In this document: in pieces, positions 27,727-36,056 of the stretch
Numbering within the stretch: the first letter of the stretch is position 1
Layout: the number at the start of each line of letters is the position of its first letter
DNA from: Thermococcus sp. LS1
GTDB taxonomy: Archaea; Methanobacteriota_B; Thermococci; Thermococcales; Thermococcaceae
Length of the DNA stretch: 61,269 nucleotides
Direction of reading: 5' to 3'
Assembly (NCBI RefSeq): GCF_012027395.1
Contig: NZ_SNUJ01000006.1
Location: 1-61,269 of the forward strand
The notes under the pieces: model-generated
What the model was told of the DNA's origin: nothing
What the model saw: the letters and a program-made list of their open reading frames with translations, nothing else
Databases searched by the model: none
Position numbers and translations under genes: made by a program

Positions 27727-28331
27727 TTCCTTTTGTTTTGTCATGTTTTCCACCCTATTCCTAGTACTGTGGAGGTAACTGTGGGACATCTATTGTAATT
27801 TACTAAACGAAAAGTGGATCCTAATAAGTAAAACAGGAAGAATACAAACAGGAAAACAAACCCGTGAATCCTCCAGTTCTCAGCTCTGGAATTATTCTAC
27901 CAGAAGCGCTTGTCTCCTCATCAATAGTCTCACTGCTGATTTTTATTACAGTCTAGTCAACTGCGATGAATTTCCTCTGTCCCTCTGAGTGCAAAGGGCT
28001 TTGGCTGATAAACTGCTTCTGCAAGCAGTATCGGGACGAAATCTTGAGTTGGATTTTTAAACTAGAACAGAGAGGTATAACTCATGCCAAAGACGAGAAA
28101 ACAGAAAATGAACTCGTTCAAGTTATTAAAATGCGGAAAAGTTAATGCTCCAATGCTTCTGCAAGCTAAGTGTTTTAAGGTTGAAATCACGTAATAGCTA
28201 ATTGGTTTCAGCCAGCATTTCTCTACGACATAACACCACTCACTACTTATACTGACAGTGTCTTTTCTTTGCAAAGTATATGTGACCTCTAGGTAGTCTA
28301 ATTAGAGTATGTTTTGGGTACTCTTTTGAGT
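27727..28331. other. 605-base AT-rich gap, mostly empty
   Basis: No recognisable gene. One 59-residue frame (27966-28145) is listed separately. The hairpin CTGCTT-CTGC-AAGCAG lies at 28013-28028, and its core GCTTCTGCAAGC recurs at 28155-28166. No tRNA, CRISPR or insertion sequence ends were seen. The region looks like decayed accessory DNA. Confidence 0.4.
27966..28145 (+). CDS. possible small Cys-containing protein
   Basis: A 59-codon frame from ATG to TAA: it begins MNFLCPSECKGLWL, has a second CxC (CFC), and continues with a helical, charged stretch (YRDEILSWIFKLEQRG). Composition is protein-like and the CxxxC/CxC pattern could bind metal. No Shine-Dalgarno motif; TATA-like TTTTTATTAC lies about 25 bases before the ATG. 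I do not recognise it, and it may be a gene fragment. Confidence 0.3.
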   Translation: MNFLCPSECKGLWLINCFCKQYRDEILSWIFKLEQRGITHAKDEKTENELVQVIKMRKS

Positions 28332-30068
28332 TTAGCGTTTGCCTCTTCTACGGAGAGTGGGATAGTGAGTGCTTTTATTGAGAGATGATCTACGATTTTG
28401 TGAACTTTGAAAAACTCTTGGAAGGACTTGACGGGAGGTTCTGATGTTTTGTCTCCTGTTCATCCATGAGCGGCGCACACTTTGCATTTTTGCCCCATCC
28501 GGCATAATGCTCTCTATTGTCTTTTCCAGTGCTGTTCCTTTGAATGCGTTCCTAAGGTGTCCCCAATTGAGTATGTAAGCTATTGATACCACAAATACAA
28601 CGATCATGAATGGGGTTATCTGGACAGCGTAGTAACTGTACTGACTCTTACCGCCTAAGAAATACATCAGGACATACATCACTATAATACTACTTCCCCC
28701 AAGGTACTCCAAGGCAAATTCAGTCCTATACTTTTTATGAACTAGGTAAATTCCTAGAAATCCTATAATAACAGCTAGATTCCACATAAACCAGTTAGTT
28801 TGAATCAGTATTCTGGGGTCGGAATATATCATAAACGGATTCTTATTAAAGAACCAGTTCCAAACTGGAGATGTAAAAGGGTGATCTCCTTTATAACTTA
28901 GGTGCCAACTAAAACTTGCCAATAGACCATCTTTCCACTCTTGGGGGCTTATGAATAAAAACACCGGAATGTTACCAATTGCAAATCCTACTGCTCCTAA
29001 CAGGAGGTATTTACTGATGTTCTTGATAAATGTTTTTATGGCCTCTGTTGTTGTTTTACTGGTTCTCCATGCTTTACTTAAGGCGAACAGTCCTATCCCA
29101 AGTCCAACAAATGCTCCGTTGAGTTTTACGGCTGTTGCGAATCCAGTGAAGAGGCTAGCATGTGTAAGATTGCGCTTGCTGAAGTAGTAAGCTACAAGGG
29201 CCATGAAAAAGGCCACGTATATATCGAGCATTGCAGTTGCCCCGAGCATTCTGAGGCCGGGATCAATGGCCGCGAGGGTGGCCGCAACACCTCCCCAGAA
29301 ATAACTCCCGGTGAGGTTTTTAACTGTGAATGCCAACAACACTATTATTGATAAGAATGATAAAAGGCTAGGGATTCTCCACGCGACAGGGCGATCCCCA
29401 AATACTAACATTGATAGCATTATGAAAGACTTCCCCAGAAATGGGTGCTCAAGGTTGTAGTATTTATCTATGCCAAACTTGTCTCCATATCTAAATCCCG
29501 GGCGTACATTAAAAATTTTTTCACCTTTCTTAAATACTGTTATAGTTGTGGTGCAAGTCTGATTATTATCCATTTTGTATTCTATAGTTTCCACTATGTC
29601 CTCAGGGGCAGTGATATTCCTGATGGCATCAACAAAAACGTTAAATTCATCTTCCGGAACATAATAATAGCGTCCATAGTTTATTTCTTGCCAGTCAAAG
29701 GCATATATATTTGAAAGTTTGTATTTTGAAATGACAGAATACACGTACTTATCATATTTTTCCCAATCGTACCAGTTGGGATCCACTGGTGTGTTTTCAG
29801 AGGTCGACTCAGGCATTCTTACAAAGACATTAACTCCATAGAAAGTCGCTATGTGGCTGGAATTTGGGGTATATGGAAGCTCAGTAACATGGAGAACTGT
29901 CAAGTTATTTTTATACAAATAATTTCTCGCTGCGTCTACGTACCAGACCTCATCACCTTTATAATCCTGAACTTTTTCTCCAGCTATATAGTTTGGCCAC
30001 AGACTTATGACGCTCGCAATGAGAAGAGAGACCAAGAAAATCGCAAATATTAGTCCTTCATCATCCAT
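28332..30068 (-). CDS. GT39/PMT-like integral membrane glycosyltransferase
   Basis: About 578 residues with roughly ten membrane helices. The first extracytoplasmic loop holds the acidic motif YKGDEVWYVDAAR, typical of GT-C enzymes that use dolichyl-phosphate sugars; a role in protein or lipid glycosylation is inferred. GGAGGAG precedes the ATG. The last 60 residues are unusually basic (RRSWMNRRQNIRTSR). Reading one frame over from the A5 run at 28487-28491 gives a more natural tail (KCAPLMDEQETKHQN) ending at a TAG at 28390, so a one-base frameshift, real or an error, is likely. AT-rich composition suggests transfer. Confidence 0.75.
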   Translation of the reverse strand: MDDEGLIFAIFLVSLLIASVISLWPNYIAGEKVQDYKGDEVWYVDAARNYLYKNNLTVLHVTELPYTPNSSHIATFYGVNVFVRMPESTSENTPVDPNWYDWEKYDKYVYSVISKYKLSNIYAFDWQEINYGRYYYVPEDEFNVFVDAIRNITAPEDIVETIEYKMDNNQTCTTTITVFKKGEKIFNVRPGFRYGDKFGIDKYYNLEHPFLGKSFIMLSMLVFGDRPVAWRIPSLLSFLSIIVLLAFTVKNLTGSYFWGGVAATLAAIDPGLRMLGATAMLDIYVAFFMALVAYYFSKRNLTHASLFTGFATAVKLNGAFVGLGIGLFALSKAWRTSKTTTEAIKTFIKNISKYLLLGAVGFAIGNIPVFLFISPQEWKDGLLASFSWHLSYKGDHPFTSPVWNWFFNKNPFMIYSDPRILIQTNWFMWNLAVIIGFLGIYLVHKKYRTEFALEYLGGSSIIVMYVLMYFLGGKSQYSYYAVQITPFMIVVFVVSIAYILNWGHLRNAFKGTALEKTIESIMPDGAKMQSVRRSWMNRRQNIRTSRQVLPRVFQSSQNRRSSLNKSTHYPTLRRRGKR

Positions 30069-30225
30069 TTAAACTCCTCCACATTTTTGATAGGGCCCAG
30101 TTGCACTAGTCACTCCTGTTTTTGTACCTTTAAATCCAATTTTCTATGTCTCAGTATCTTGTGCTTCTACAATGAAATTTAAAAAGTTTTTGATAAAAAA
30201 ATAAAATAATTACAACGCAATAACG

Positions 30226-30789
30226 TCACTCGATTATTGTTCCGTAAATTGTCGTGAAGTGGTCAGAGGATCCCCTTGATAACATGAATTTCCAAGTTCC
30301 ACTTCCAAGGTAAACTAGGGTTAACCTACCGACACCGGCGTCAAGAATCATGGTGTTTCCGGTCGTTGTTATGATCTCCTCATCATGAAAGATCCAAGTA
30401 CTTTCGACGAATGAGCGTGGGCCAGTACTTAGTATACTTTCTATTGTTTCTCCGTTTTTGACGACCACCAGTCGTCTTGTTCCGTCATCATATGTCTCGT
30501 CGTACCTAAAGTGCCACGTGCTTTGTGGGTTGAGCTCGGTTTCCCACACACTGTGGCTCATCCAGTTTTTGTCCACATATACTGTGTAGTGTTCAAGATG
30601 TTTGCCTGTAGTGTAACCACTCGAGTATGTAATGCTTATATGTTGAATGTAGGTCTTGTAGGTATATGGCACCGTGTCTGGGAGTTGCTCATGTAAACCT
30701 ATTCCACCTATGCATCCCGACGTTGCGACGACGAGCATCGCAACGAGTATAGGCAGGATCAATATAGGCAGTATGATACCGCGCCTCAT
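30226..30789 (-). CDS. predicted lipoprotein of unknown function
   Basis: 187 residues. The start MRRGIILPILILPILVAML is a signal sequence ending in a lipobox-like ATSGC (Cys near residue 27), so the protein is probably lipid-anchored outside the cell. The rest is beta-rich with many aromatic and Thr residues; no family recognised. No Shine-Dalgarno motif; TTTTTTAAATTT about 27 bases upstream indicates a leaderless mRNA. It lies downstream of nothing co-directional at close range. Confidence 0.65.
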   Translation of the reverse strand: MRRGIILPILILPILVAMLVVATSGCIGGIGLHEQLPDTVPYTYKTYIQHISITYSSGYTTGKHLEHYTVYVDKNWMSHSVWETELNPQSTWHFRYDETYDDGTRRLVVVKNGETIESILSTGPRSFVESTWIFHDEEIITTTGNTMILDAGVGRLTLVYLGSGTWKFMLSRGSSDHFTTIYGTIIE

Positions 30790-30926
30790 GATTATATCTT
30801 ATGACAAAGAAATTTAAAAAATTTTTGGTAAAATGTCTAGGAGGTGTAGAGGAAATTAAAACCAATATCTTAAGCTTAAAATAAAAGCGAGAATAGGAGT
30901 AGAAACAGTGCCATAATTTATTGAGA

Positions 30927-30939
30927 GATACTACCTTTA
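30927..30939 (+). repeat. 13-base match to the island repeat
   Basis: GATACTACCTTTA here is identical to 37773-37785, the left edge of the 19-base direct repeat near the nuclease island. It lies in the 299-base gene-free gap 30790-31088, which otherwise shows nothing recognisable. Confidence 0.4.
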
Positions 30940-31088
30940 GAAAAATGAAAAAAACTCGATACTCTTGGATTGAGATTGGAAATTGCATGCATCAATTTTC
31001 GCAATGTTGAGCATGAGGATTATAAAACGCTATGAACTCTGAAGAGAATGGCAATAAAGAAAAGTTTATCGAAAGTGTTTTCTTATCC

Positions 31089-32222
31089 TCACTCCCCGTA
31101 GAATGCCTCCAAATAGAGCTCCCTTATCTCATCCGGCTTCGGCTCAACCGGGTTGAACGCCACCAGCCCGTCGCGGTAGGCCTTCTCCGCCATCTCCTCG
31201 ACCCTGCTCACGAAAGTTTCTTCGTCAACCAGCTCGCTCAGCTTCGGAACGCCGAGCATCTCGTTGAGCTCCTTAACGACTTCCACTAAATCTTTGGCGC
31301 TTGAGAAGCCCAGCTCCCTTGCTATCTCTGCGTAGCGCTTCCTCGCGTAGTCGTTCCTCATGTTGAACTCCATGACGTACGGCAGGAATATCGCATTGAG
31401 CAGGCCGTGCGGGCCTATCCAAGCAGCTTTGTGACTCATGGCATGGCAGAGGCCGAGACGAGCGTTGAGGAACGCTATGCCGGCCATAGTGGCCGCGTAA
31501 TGAACTTTTGCCCTCGCGTCCTCGTCGCCCTTGACCGACAGGGGCAGCCACTTGTAGACAGTCTTTATCGCCTTTATCGCCATCGCGTCGCTGAAGGGGT
31601 TTGCGACCTTCGTTGTGTAGGCCTCTATCCCGTGAACGAGTACGTCTAAACCGGAGTTCCTCGCAACCTCAGCCGGCATTGTTCTTGGCAGTCTCGGGTC
31701 GAGAATAGCTATATCCGGCGCTATTTCGGGAGTGACGATGTTGTACTTCACGTCACCCTTCTTGAGGACGCTCGCAGCAGATACCTCGCTTCCGGCGCCG
31801 CTTGTTGAAGGTATCGCTATCAGTGGAGTTTTAAGCTTAGGAACCGGCTTCGGTTTGGAGAAGCGGTCGATGAAGGCTATCTTCTCGAACTCGACTTCTG
31901 GAGCATCATAGAAGACCTTCAGCGCCTTGGTAGTGTCTATGACGCTTCCGCCGCCCAACGCCACCAGAAGATCGGGGTTAAACTCCCTGACCTTTGGCAG
32001 GAACTCCTCTATGACTTCCACACTTGGCTCTGCCGGAAGGCCTGCTATCGAGAAGACCTCGGCTCCGGCTTCCTTCACGTAGTCCTCGGCCTCCTTCAGG
32101 AAGCCGTGCCTCTTCATTGAGCGGGATGAGAGAATCAGAACGCGTTCGTAACCCTTCACTGCTTTGGAGAGGTGGCTTAGGCTTCCCTCCCCTTCGACTA
32201 TCCTTGTCTTCAGCCAGAACAT
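31089..32222 (-). CDS. adh: iron-containing (type III) alcohol dehydrogenase
   Basis: 377 residues. NAD(P)-dependent group III dehydrogenase: nucleotide-binding GGGSVIDTTKA, the GAGSEVS loop, and metal ligands in LDVLVHGIEAY (Asp, His), LCHAMSHK and GPHGLLNA. Thermococcal relatives interconvert alcohols and aldehydes during fermentation, with Fe2+ in the active site. ATGGTGGTG before the chosen ATG at 32222 is the ribosome site. TATA-like ACGTTAAAAGC lies about 35 bases upstream. Confidence 0.92.
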   Translation of the reverse strand: MFWLKTRIVEGEGSLSHLSKAVKGYERVLILSSRSMKRHGFLKEAEDYVKEAGAEVFSIAGLPAEPSVEVIEEFLPKVREFNPDLLVALGGGSVIDTTKALKVFYDAPEVEFEKIAFIDRFSKPKPVPKLKTPLIAIPSTSGAGSEVSAASVLKKGDVKYNIVTPEIAPDIAILDPRLPRTMPAEVARNSGLDVLVHGIEAYTTKVANPFSDAMAIKAIKTVYKWLPLSVKGDEDARAKVHYAATMAGIAFLNARLGLCHAMSHKAAWIGPHGLLNAIFLPYVMEFNMRNDYARKRYAEIARELGFSSAKDLVEVVKELNEMLGVPKLSELVDEETFVSRVEEMAEKAYRDGLVAFNPVEPKPDEIRELYLEAFYGE

Positions 32223-32378
32223 GGGCACCACCATGATTCCCTATGCTCAAGTGCTTTTAACGTTCTCGCTTCTTAAACATGGATTGAATTAGTTGCGGGC
32301 ATTTTATTTCCTGAACTTCCGGTTTTTAACCTTTGGGGTTGGGAAACGCTTTAATCTTCGCGCTCTTTTTCTTCATCG

Positions 32379-32660
32379 ATGCTCGTGAGAGGTAAGATCG
32401 TCGGAAAGAACTGCAGCGCTCCCTTCGTAGTGCGCAAAGACAAGGGCGGTGTTAGTGTCAGGGTAGAACTTGGGGATAAGGACTTTACTTATTCAATTGA
32501 CTGCCCCTGTCTCGAGCCGCTGGAGCTTCTCGGCCTTCTGCTGCCGTCCCTTGAAGAAGAGCTCGGGGAGATTCAAGGAGTCTTCGTGGAGGAGGTAAAA
32601 GAGGAGAAGAGTCACTCCCGCTTGAAGAGCCTCTTGAGGTTTCTCTCGAAGGGCGGGTAA
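32379..32660 (+). CDS. small protein of unknown function
   Basis: 93 residues, beta-rich N-terminal half with two separated cysteine sites (KNCSAP and DCPC), then a leucine-rich helix and basic tail (SRLKSLLRFL). Family not recognised. No Shine-Dalgarno motif; TATA-like GCTTTAATC about 27 bases before the ATG suggests a leaderless mRNA. Its last 49 bases overlap the 3' end of the convergent mtnA gene. Confidence 0.55.
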   Translation: MLVRGKIVGKNCSAPFVVRKDKGGVSVRVELGDKDFTYSIDCPCLEPLELLGLLLPSLEEELGEIQGVFVEEVKEEKSHSRLKSLLRFLSKGG

Positions 32661-33682
32661 ACGACTCCTTTGTCTGTGATTATGCCCGTCAGATACTTGT
32701 GCGGCGTCACGTCGAAAGCTGGATTATAGACGTCGACATCTGGAGCAATCCTGCAGCCACCGCAGGTGAGAACCTCCTCCTTGCTGCGCTCCTCTATTGG
32801 TATCTCCTTTCCACTCTTGAGGCTCATGTCTATGGTCGAAAGGGGCGCGACGGTGAAGAACGGTATCCCGTGCTCCTTGGCCAGAACCGCGAGGGTGTAG
32901 GTTCCTATCTTGTTAGCGAAGTCGCCGTTTGCCACTATCCTGTCCGCACCGACTATAATCGCGTCAACCTTTCCCTGCTGCATCACGAAGCCGGCCATGT
33001 TGTCGCTTATAAGCTTGAGTGGAATTCCGTCGTAGTGGTACTCCCAGGCGCTAAGCCTTGCACCCTGAAGGACGGGCCTCGTCTCGTCCACCCAGAGGAG
33101 CTTTAGAGTACCCTCCTTGTTCATGACCCTGAGAACTGCCCCAACTGTTCCGAGGTGGACGGTTGCCAAGCTGCCAGCGTTGCAGTGGGTCAATACGTTT
33201 CCTTCCGGCAAAGCCTCGGCACCGTAGTGACCCATCCGGAGGTTTGCTTCCACGTCTTCGTCCGCTATCTTTTGGGTCTCTTCAACTATAAGGCGCTTTA
33301 TCTCATCAAGTGAATCCTCTCTGTGCTCCTCAACCAGCTTTTTAACCCTGTTGAGGGCCCAGAAGAGGTTTACGGCTGTTGGCCTTGTGTTCTTGAGCTT
33401 ATCGTAGGCGGCGTAAAAGCTGTCCATGAACTCATCTTTGGTCTTTGCCTTCGTCGTCTCAGCGTAGAGGGCCAGGCCAAAGGCTGCCGCGGCTCCTATC
33501 GCCGGCGCCCCGCGCACCTGCATCGTAACTATCGCCCTCGCAACCTCATCAACCGTCGTCAGCTCGATGACCTTAAACTCCTTTGGCAGAAGGCGCTGGT
33601 CTATGAGCTTGACCTTTCCGCTCTCGTAGATAACGCTCCTCGGGAGCCTCGTGAGCTCTTCCGGTTTATACTTCAGCTCCAT
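32612..33682 (-). CDS. mtnA: methylthioribose-1-phosphate isomerase (aIF2B-related)
   Basis: 356 residues. Isomerises methylthioribose-1-phosphate to the ribulose form in methionine salvage; the family also includes ribose-1,5-bisphosphate isomerases. The two catalytic residues are visible: Cys167 in THCNAGSLAT and Asp247 in GADRIVANGDFANKIGT. The MQVRGAPAIG loop is characteristic. GGGTGGTCGTG immediately precedes the ATG at 33682; the 23-codon upstream extension is rejected. Promoter divergent from the THEP1 gene. Confidence 0.9.
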   Translation of the reverse strand: MELKYKPEELTRLPRSVIYESGKVKLIDQRLLPKEFKVIELTTVDEVARAIVTMQVRGAPAIGAAAAFGLALYAETTKAKTKDEFMDSFYAAYDKLKNTRPTAVNLFWALNRVKKLVEEHREDSLDEIKRLIVEETQKIADEDVEANLRMGHYGAEALPEGNVLTHCNAGSLATVHLGTVGAVLRVMNKEGTLKLLWVDETRPVLQGARLSAWEYHYDGIPLKLISDNMAGFVMQQGKVDAIIVGADRIVANGDFANKIGTYTLAVLAKEHGIPFFTVAPLSTIDMSLKSGKEIPIEERSKEEVLTCGGCRIAPDVDVYNPAFDVTPHKYLTGIITDKGVVYPPFERNLKRLFKRE

Positions 33683-33737
33683 CACGACCACCCTAAAGGG
33701 TTTAAGGGAGAAGCTTAAAACTCGTTCGGTGGTGACT

Positions 33738-34256
33738 ATGAGGATATTCATAACCGGCCCGGCAGGAGTTGGGAAGACAACGCTTGTGAGCAGAGTTGCC
33801 AGGGAAGTCGACCGCTGGGGCTACATCGTCGGCGGCATGATAACTCAAGAAGTAAGGGAGCGCGGTAGGAGAATGGGGTTCAAGATAACAGCCCTCGACA
33901 CGGGTGAGGAGGGAACCCTCGCATGGGTCGGAAACGGCCGGCCAAGGATAGGAAAATACGTAGTCTATGTTGACGAGCTCAACCGCGTTGGCGTTTCCGC
34001 GATAAGGAGAGCCTTAATCGAGGCCGACCTAATCGTCATAGATGAAATCGGCCCGATGGAGTATATGAGCGATGAGTTTGTACGGATTGTGGGAGAAGTC
34101 CTGAAGTCAGAAAAGCCGCTTCTGGCAGTGGTTCACAGACGCTTTGCGGACAAGTTCAGACCACTTGGAAAACTCTACACACTGAGCGTCGAGAACAGAA
34201 ACAGAGTCTTCACTGGGATAATGGATGAAGTTATGAAAGAGCTAAGGGAAGGTTAA
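33738..34256 (+). CDS. THEP1-type nucleoside triphosphatase
   Basis: 172 residues. Walker A GPAGVGKTT (7-15), Walker B VIDEIGPME, as in the archaeal/bacterial THEP1 NTPase family (homologous to human NTPCR), which hydrolyses all NTPs slowly; physiological role unknown. GGTGGTGACT supplies the ribosome site for the ATG at 33738; the 29-codon upstream extension would overlap mtnA and is rejected. Its TAA stop shares the TTAA at 34253-34256 with the convergent CBS gene. Confidence 0.9.
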   Translation: MRIFITGPAGVGKTTLVSRVAREVDRWGYIVGGMITQEVRERGRRMGFKITALDTGEEGTLAWVGNGRPRIGKYVVYVDELNRVGVSAIRRALIEADLIVIDEIGPMEYMSDEFVRIVGEVLKSEKPLLAVVHRRFADKFRPLGKLYTLSVENRNRVFTGIMDEVMKELREG

Positions 34257-34798
34257 AGGTTCACGGAGTCCTTGCAGTTCTCGCATACCCACTTTTCGTC
34301 GCCTTCGATGTAGACCCTGTAGAGCGAACCGTACTGGCCGCAGAGCTCGCAGATTCCATAGACGTCTGTCTCTGGCTCGGGCTCCTCCTCAGCCGCCTCC
34401 TCAGCTTCGCTGGCATAGGTATTGAGCGCCGCGAGAAGGTCCGCAGCAGTTACGAACCCTATCGGCTTTCCAAAGCGGGTAACGAGGAGCCTCCTTATGC
34501 CCTTGTCCATCATCTTGTCGATGGCATCCTGTACCTCGTAGTCATCCTCGATTGTTACGGGGTTCTTGGTCATTACTTCCTCGACTTTAACGTCCTTGGG
34601 ATCCCTACCTTTTGCCACGACCTTGTCGAGTATGTCCCTGTCGGTTATTATTCCAACGATTTCGTCGTCCTTGACGACGACAGCGCTTCCGACCTTGTTT
34701 CTTGAGAGGATTCTGGCGATTCTGTGGACTGTGTCGTCTGGTTTGACTATGACTGCCTTCCTTTTAACCACTTGTCCCACGGCGATTCTCGGTGCCAT
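34253..34798 (-). CDS. CBS-pair protein with C-terminal zinc ribbon
   Basis: 181 residues. Two CBS domains (about 10-65 and 75-130; GIITDRDILDKV and GFVTAADLLAAL are typical) bind adenine nucleotides, followed by an acidic linker and a zinc ribbon CELCGQ...CENC (about 153-177). Probably a sensor or regulator of energy charge; partner unknown. Stop overlaps the THEP1 stop within TTAA. Confidence 0.85.
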   Translation of the reverse strand: MAPRIAVGQVVKRKAVIVKPDDTVHRIARILSRNKVGSAVVVKDDEIVGIITDRDILDKVVAKGRDPKDVKVEEVMTKNPVTIEDDYEVQDAIDKMMDKGIRRLLVTRFGKPIGFVTAADLLAALNTYASEAEEAAEEEPEPETDVYGICELCGQYGSLYRVYIEGDEKWVCENCKDSVNL

Positions 34799-34847
34799 TT
34801 TACCACCTCGCTAACGGGGGTTAGAGAGGAAACTTAAAAACCTTTCC

Positions 34848-35486
34848 TCAGCGCCTGCGCTCCAAAAGATACGAGACGAGGAGAAACGTTAAGATGAACG
34901 CCGCAAGGGAGAGCACTACTGGAAGGACCGAAGCAGAAGTCTGTATTAATGGTGTGGTAGTTGTTCCCTGCGTGGTGTTGGCTGTGAGCACGGTTATTTC
35001 CCTGCCCGCTTCCATCACGGCAAAGTTCCCCGATTGAGTCGTATTGCTATAGGTTGGTATGTCCTTTGGACTCAGCAAGTCCGTTGAGGCCTTGTAGACG
35101 CCGGCCGCCATCATTCCCGCAATGGCCAAACTTATCACGTGGAGCCTCTCAAAGCCGGGCACGGCCTTCTTCTTAACTTTGGCCACGCTCTTCCTGGGAA
35201 CAAGCAGAATGGGTCTGTCTGAAGCACTGTACAGCTTTACCTCCTGCAAACGCTTGCCGTACTTCTTGCCAGCGACCTCAACAAGCCCCACCTTGAGCAT
35301 CTTGTCGATATGGTACGAGACTGTTGAGATGGGAAGGTTCAGCTCCCTCGCTATCTCGCTCATCGAAAGGGCCCTATCTTCCAGCAGGTGAAGGATGGCT
35401 ATAGCTTTATCGTTCATTAGAATCTGAGCAAGCTCTTTTGCTCTCTCATCGTGTATGTCTATGGTCTCATAGTCCAAGGGAGCCAC
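34848..35486 (-). CDS. membrane-anchored ArsR-type winged-helix protein
   Basis: 212 residues. An N-terminal winged helix (about 18-85: LSMSEIARELNLPISTVSYHIDKML is the recognition helix region, quoted here as SEIARELNLP and STVSYHIDKML) is followed by a basic linker, a membrane helix near 115-135, a Thr-rich extracytoplasmic loop and a second helix near 188-208. The arrangement suggests a membrane-tethered transcription regulator. Signal and targets unknown. Confidence 0.75.
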   Translation of the reverse strand: MAPLDYETIDIHDERAKELAQILMNDKAIAILHLLEDRALSMSEIARELNLPISTVSYHIDKMLKVGLVEVAGKKYGKRLQEVKLYSASDRPILLVPRKSVAKVKKKAVPGFERLHVISLAIAGMMAAGVYKASTDLLSPKDIPTYSNTTQSGNFAVMEAGREITVLTANTTQGTTTTPLIQTSASVLPVVLSLAAFILTFLLVSYLLERRR

Positions 35487-35588
35487 CTACGGAGAATACG
35501 GTGGGCGAATATTAAAGCTTTTCACAGCTTCAAACTGAGTTGAAGTCAATCCAGAAAAGCGCGATAGTAAAAGGAAAGGAAGTCAAAT

Positions 35589-35864
35589 TCACGGCTTCTC
35601 GAGGATGATCTCGATGGTCGAGGTGTTGGCAGTCCTGCCGTCGGCAGTCGGAAGCTCCTCGGTACCGATCTTGATCTCCTTGACCCTGACCTCTGGGAGG
35701 AACCTGTTCCTGACGATCTCGGCGACGTCGACGGCCCTGCTGATGGCCCTACCGCGAGCCTTGACGCTGACCTCCTTAGCGCCCTCGTTGAACTGGGTTA
35801 TCACGGCGAGGACGTAGTTCATAACCGGCTTCTTTCCAATGTAGACAACATGCTCCTCTGCCAT
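35589..35864 (-). CDS. albA: Alba chromatin/RNA-binding protein
   Basis: 91 residues, the standard Alba length. The lysine pair in [12 protein letters not shown] (residues 11-12) is the nucleic acid contact site; [17 protein letters not shown] forms the long helix. Alba coats DNA and RNA in archaea. GGAGGTG precedes the ATG at 35864; the upstream ATG at 35897 is rejected. Confidence 0.97.
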
Positions 35865-36056
35865 CTTTGGCACCTCCAGGAATTTTGTCGTTAGCATCTC
35901 GAGGGATTTCGGTTAAATACTTTTCGGTCTTTCCTGACGTTATTGGACAGTCCTATGGCTTTAATGAATTTATCGAATGTCCATCTCTGCTCCTGCATGT
36001 TTCTGTTAAAGCAAAATGTTTTAAGCCGTAAGAATTGCCATAGACCTGGTGATAGG

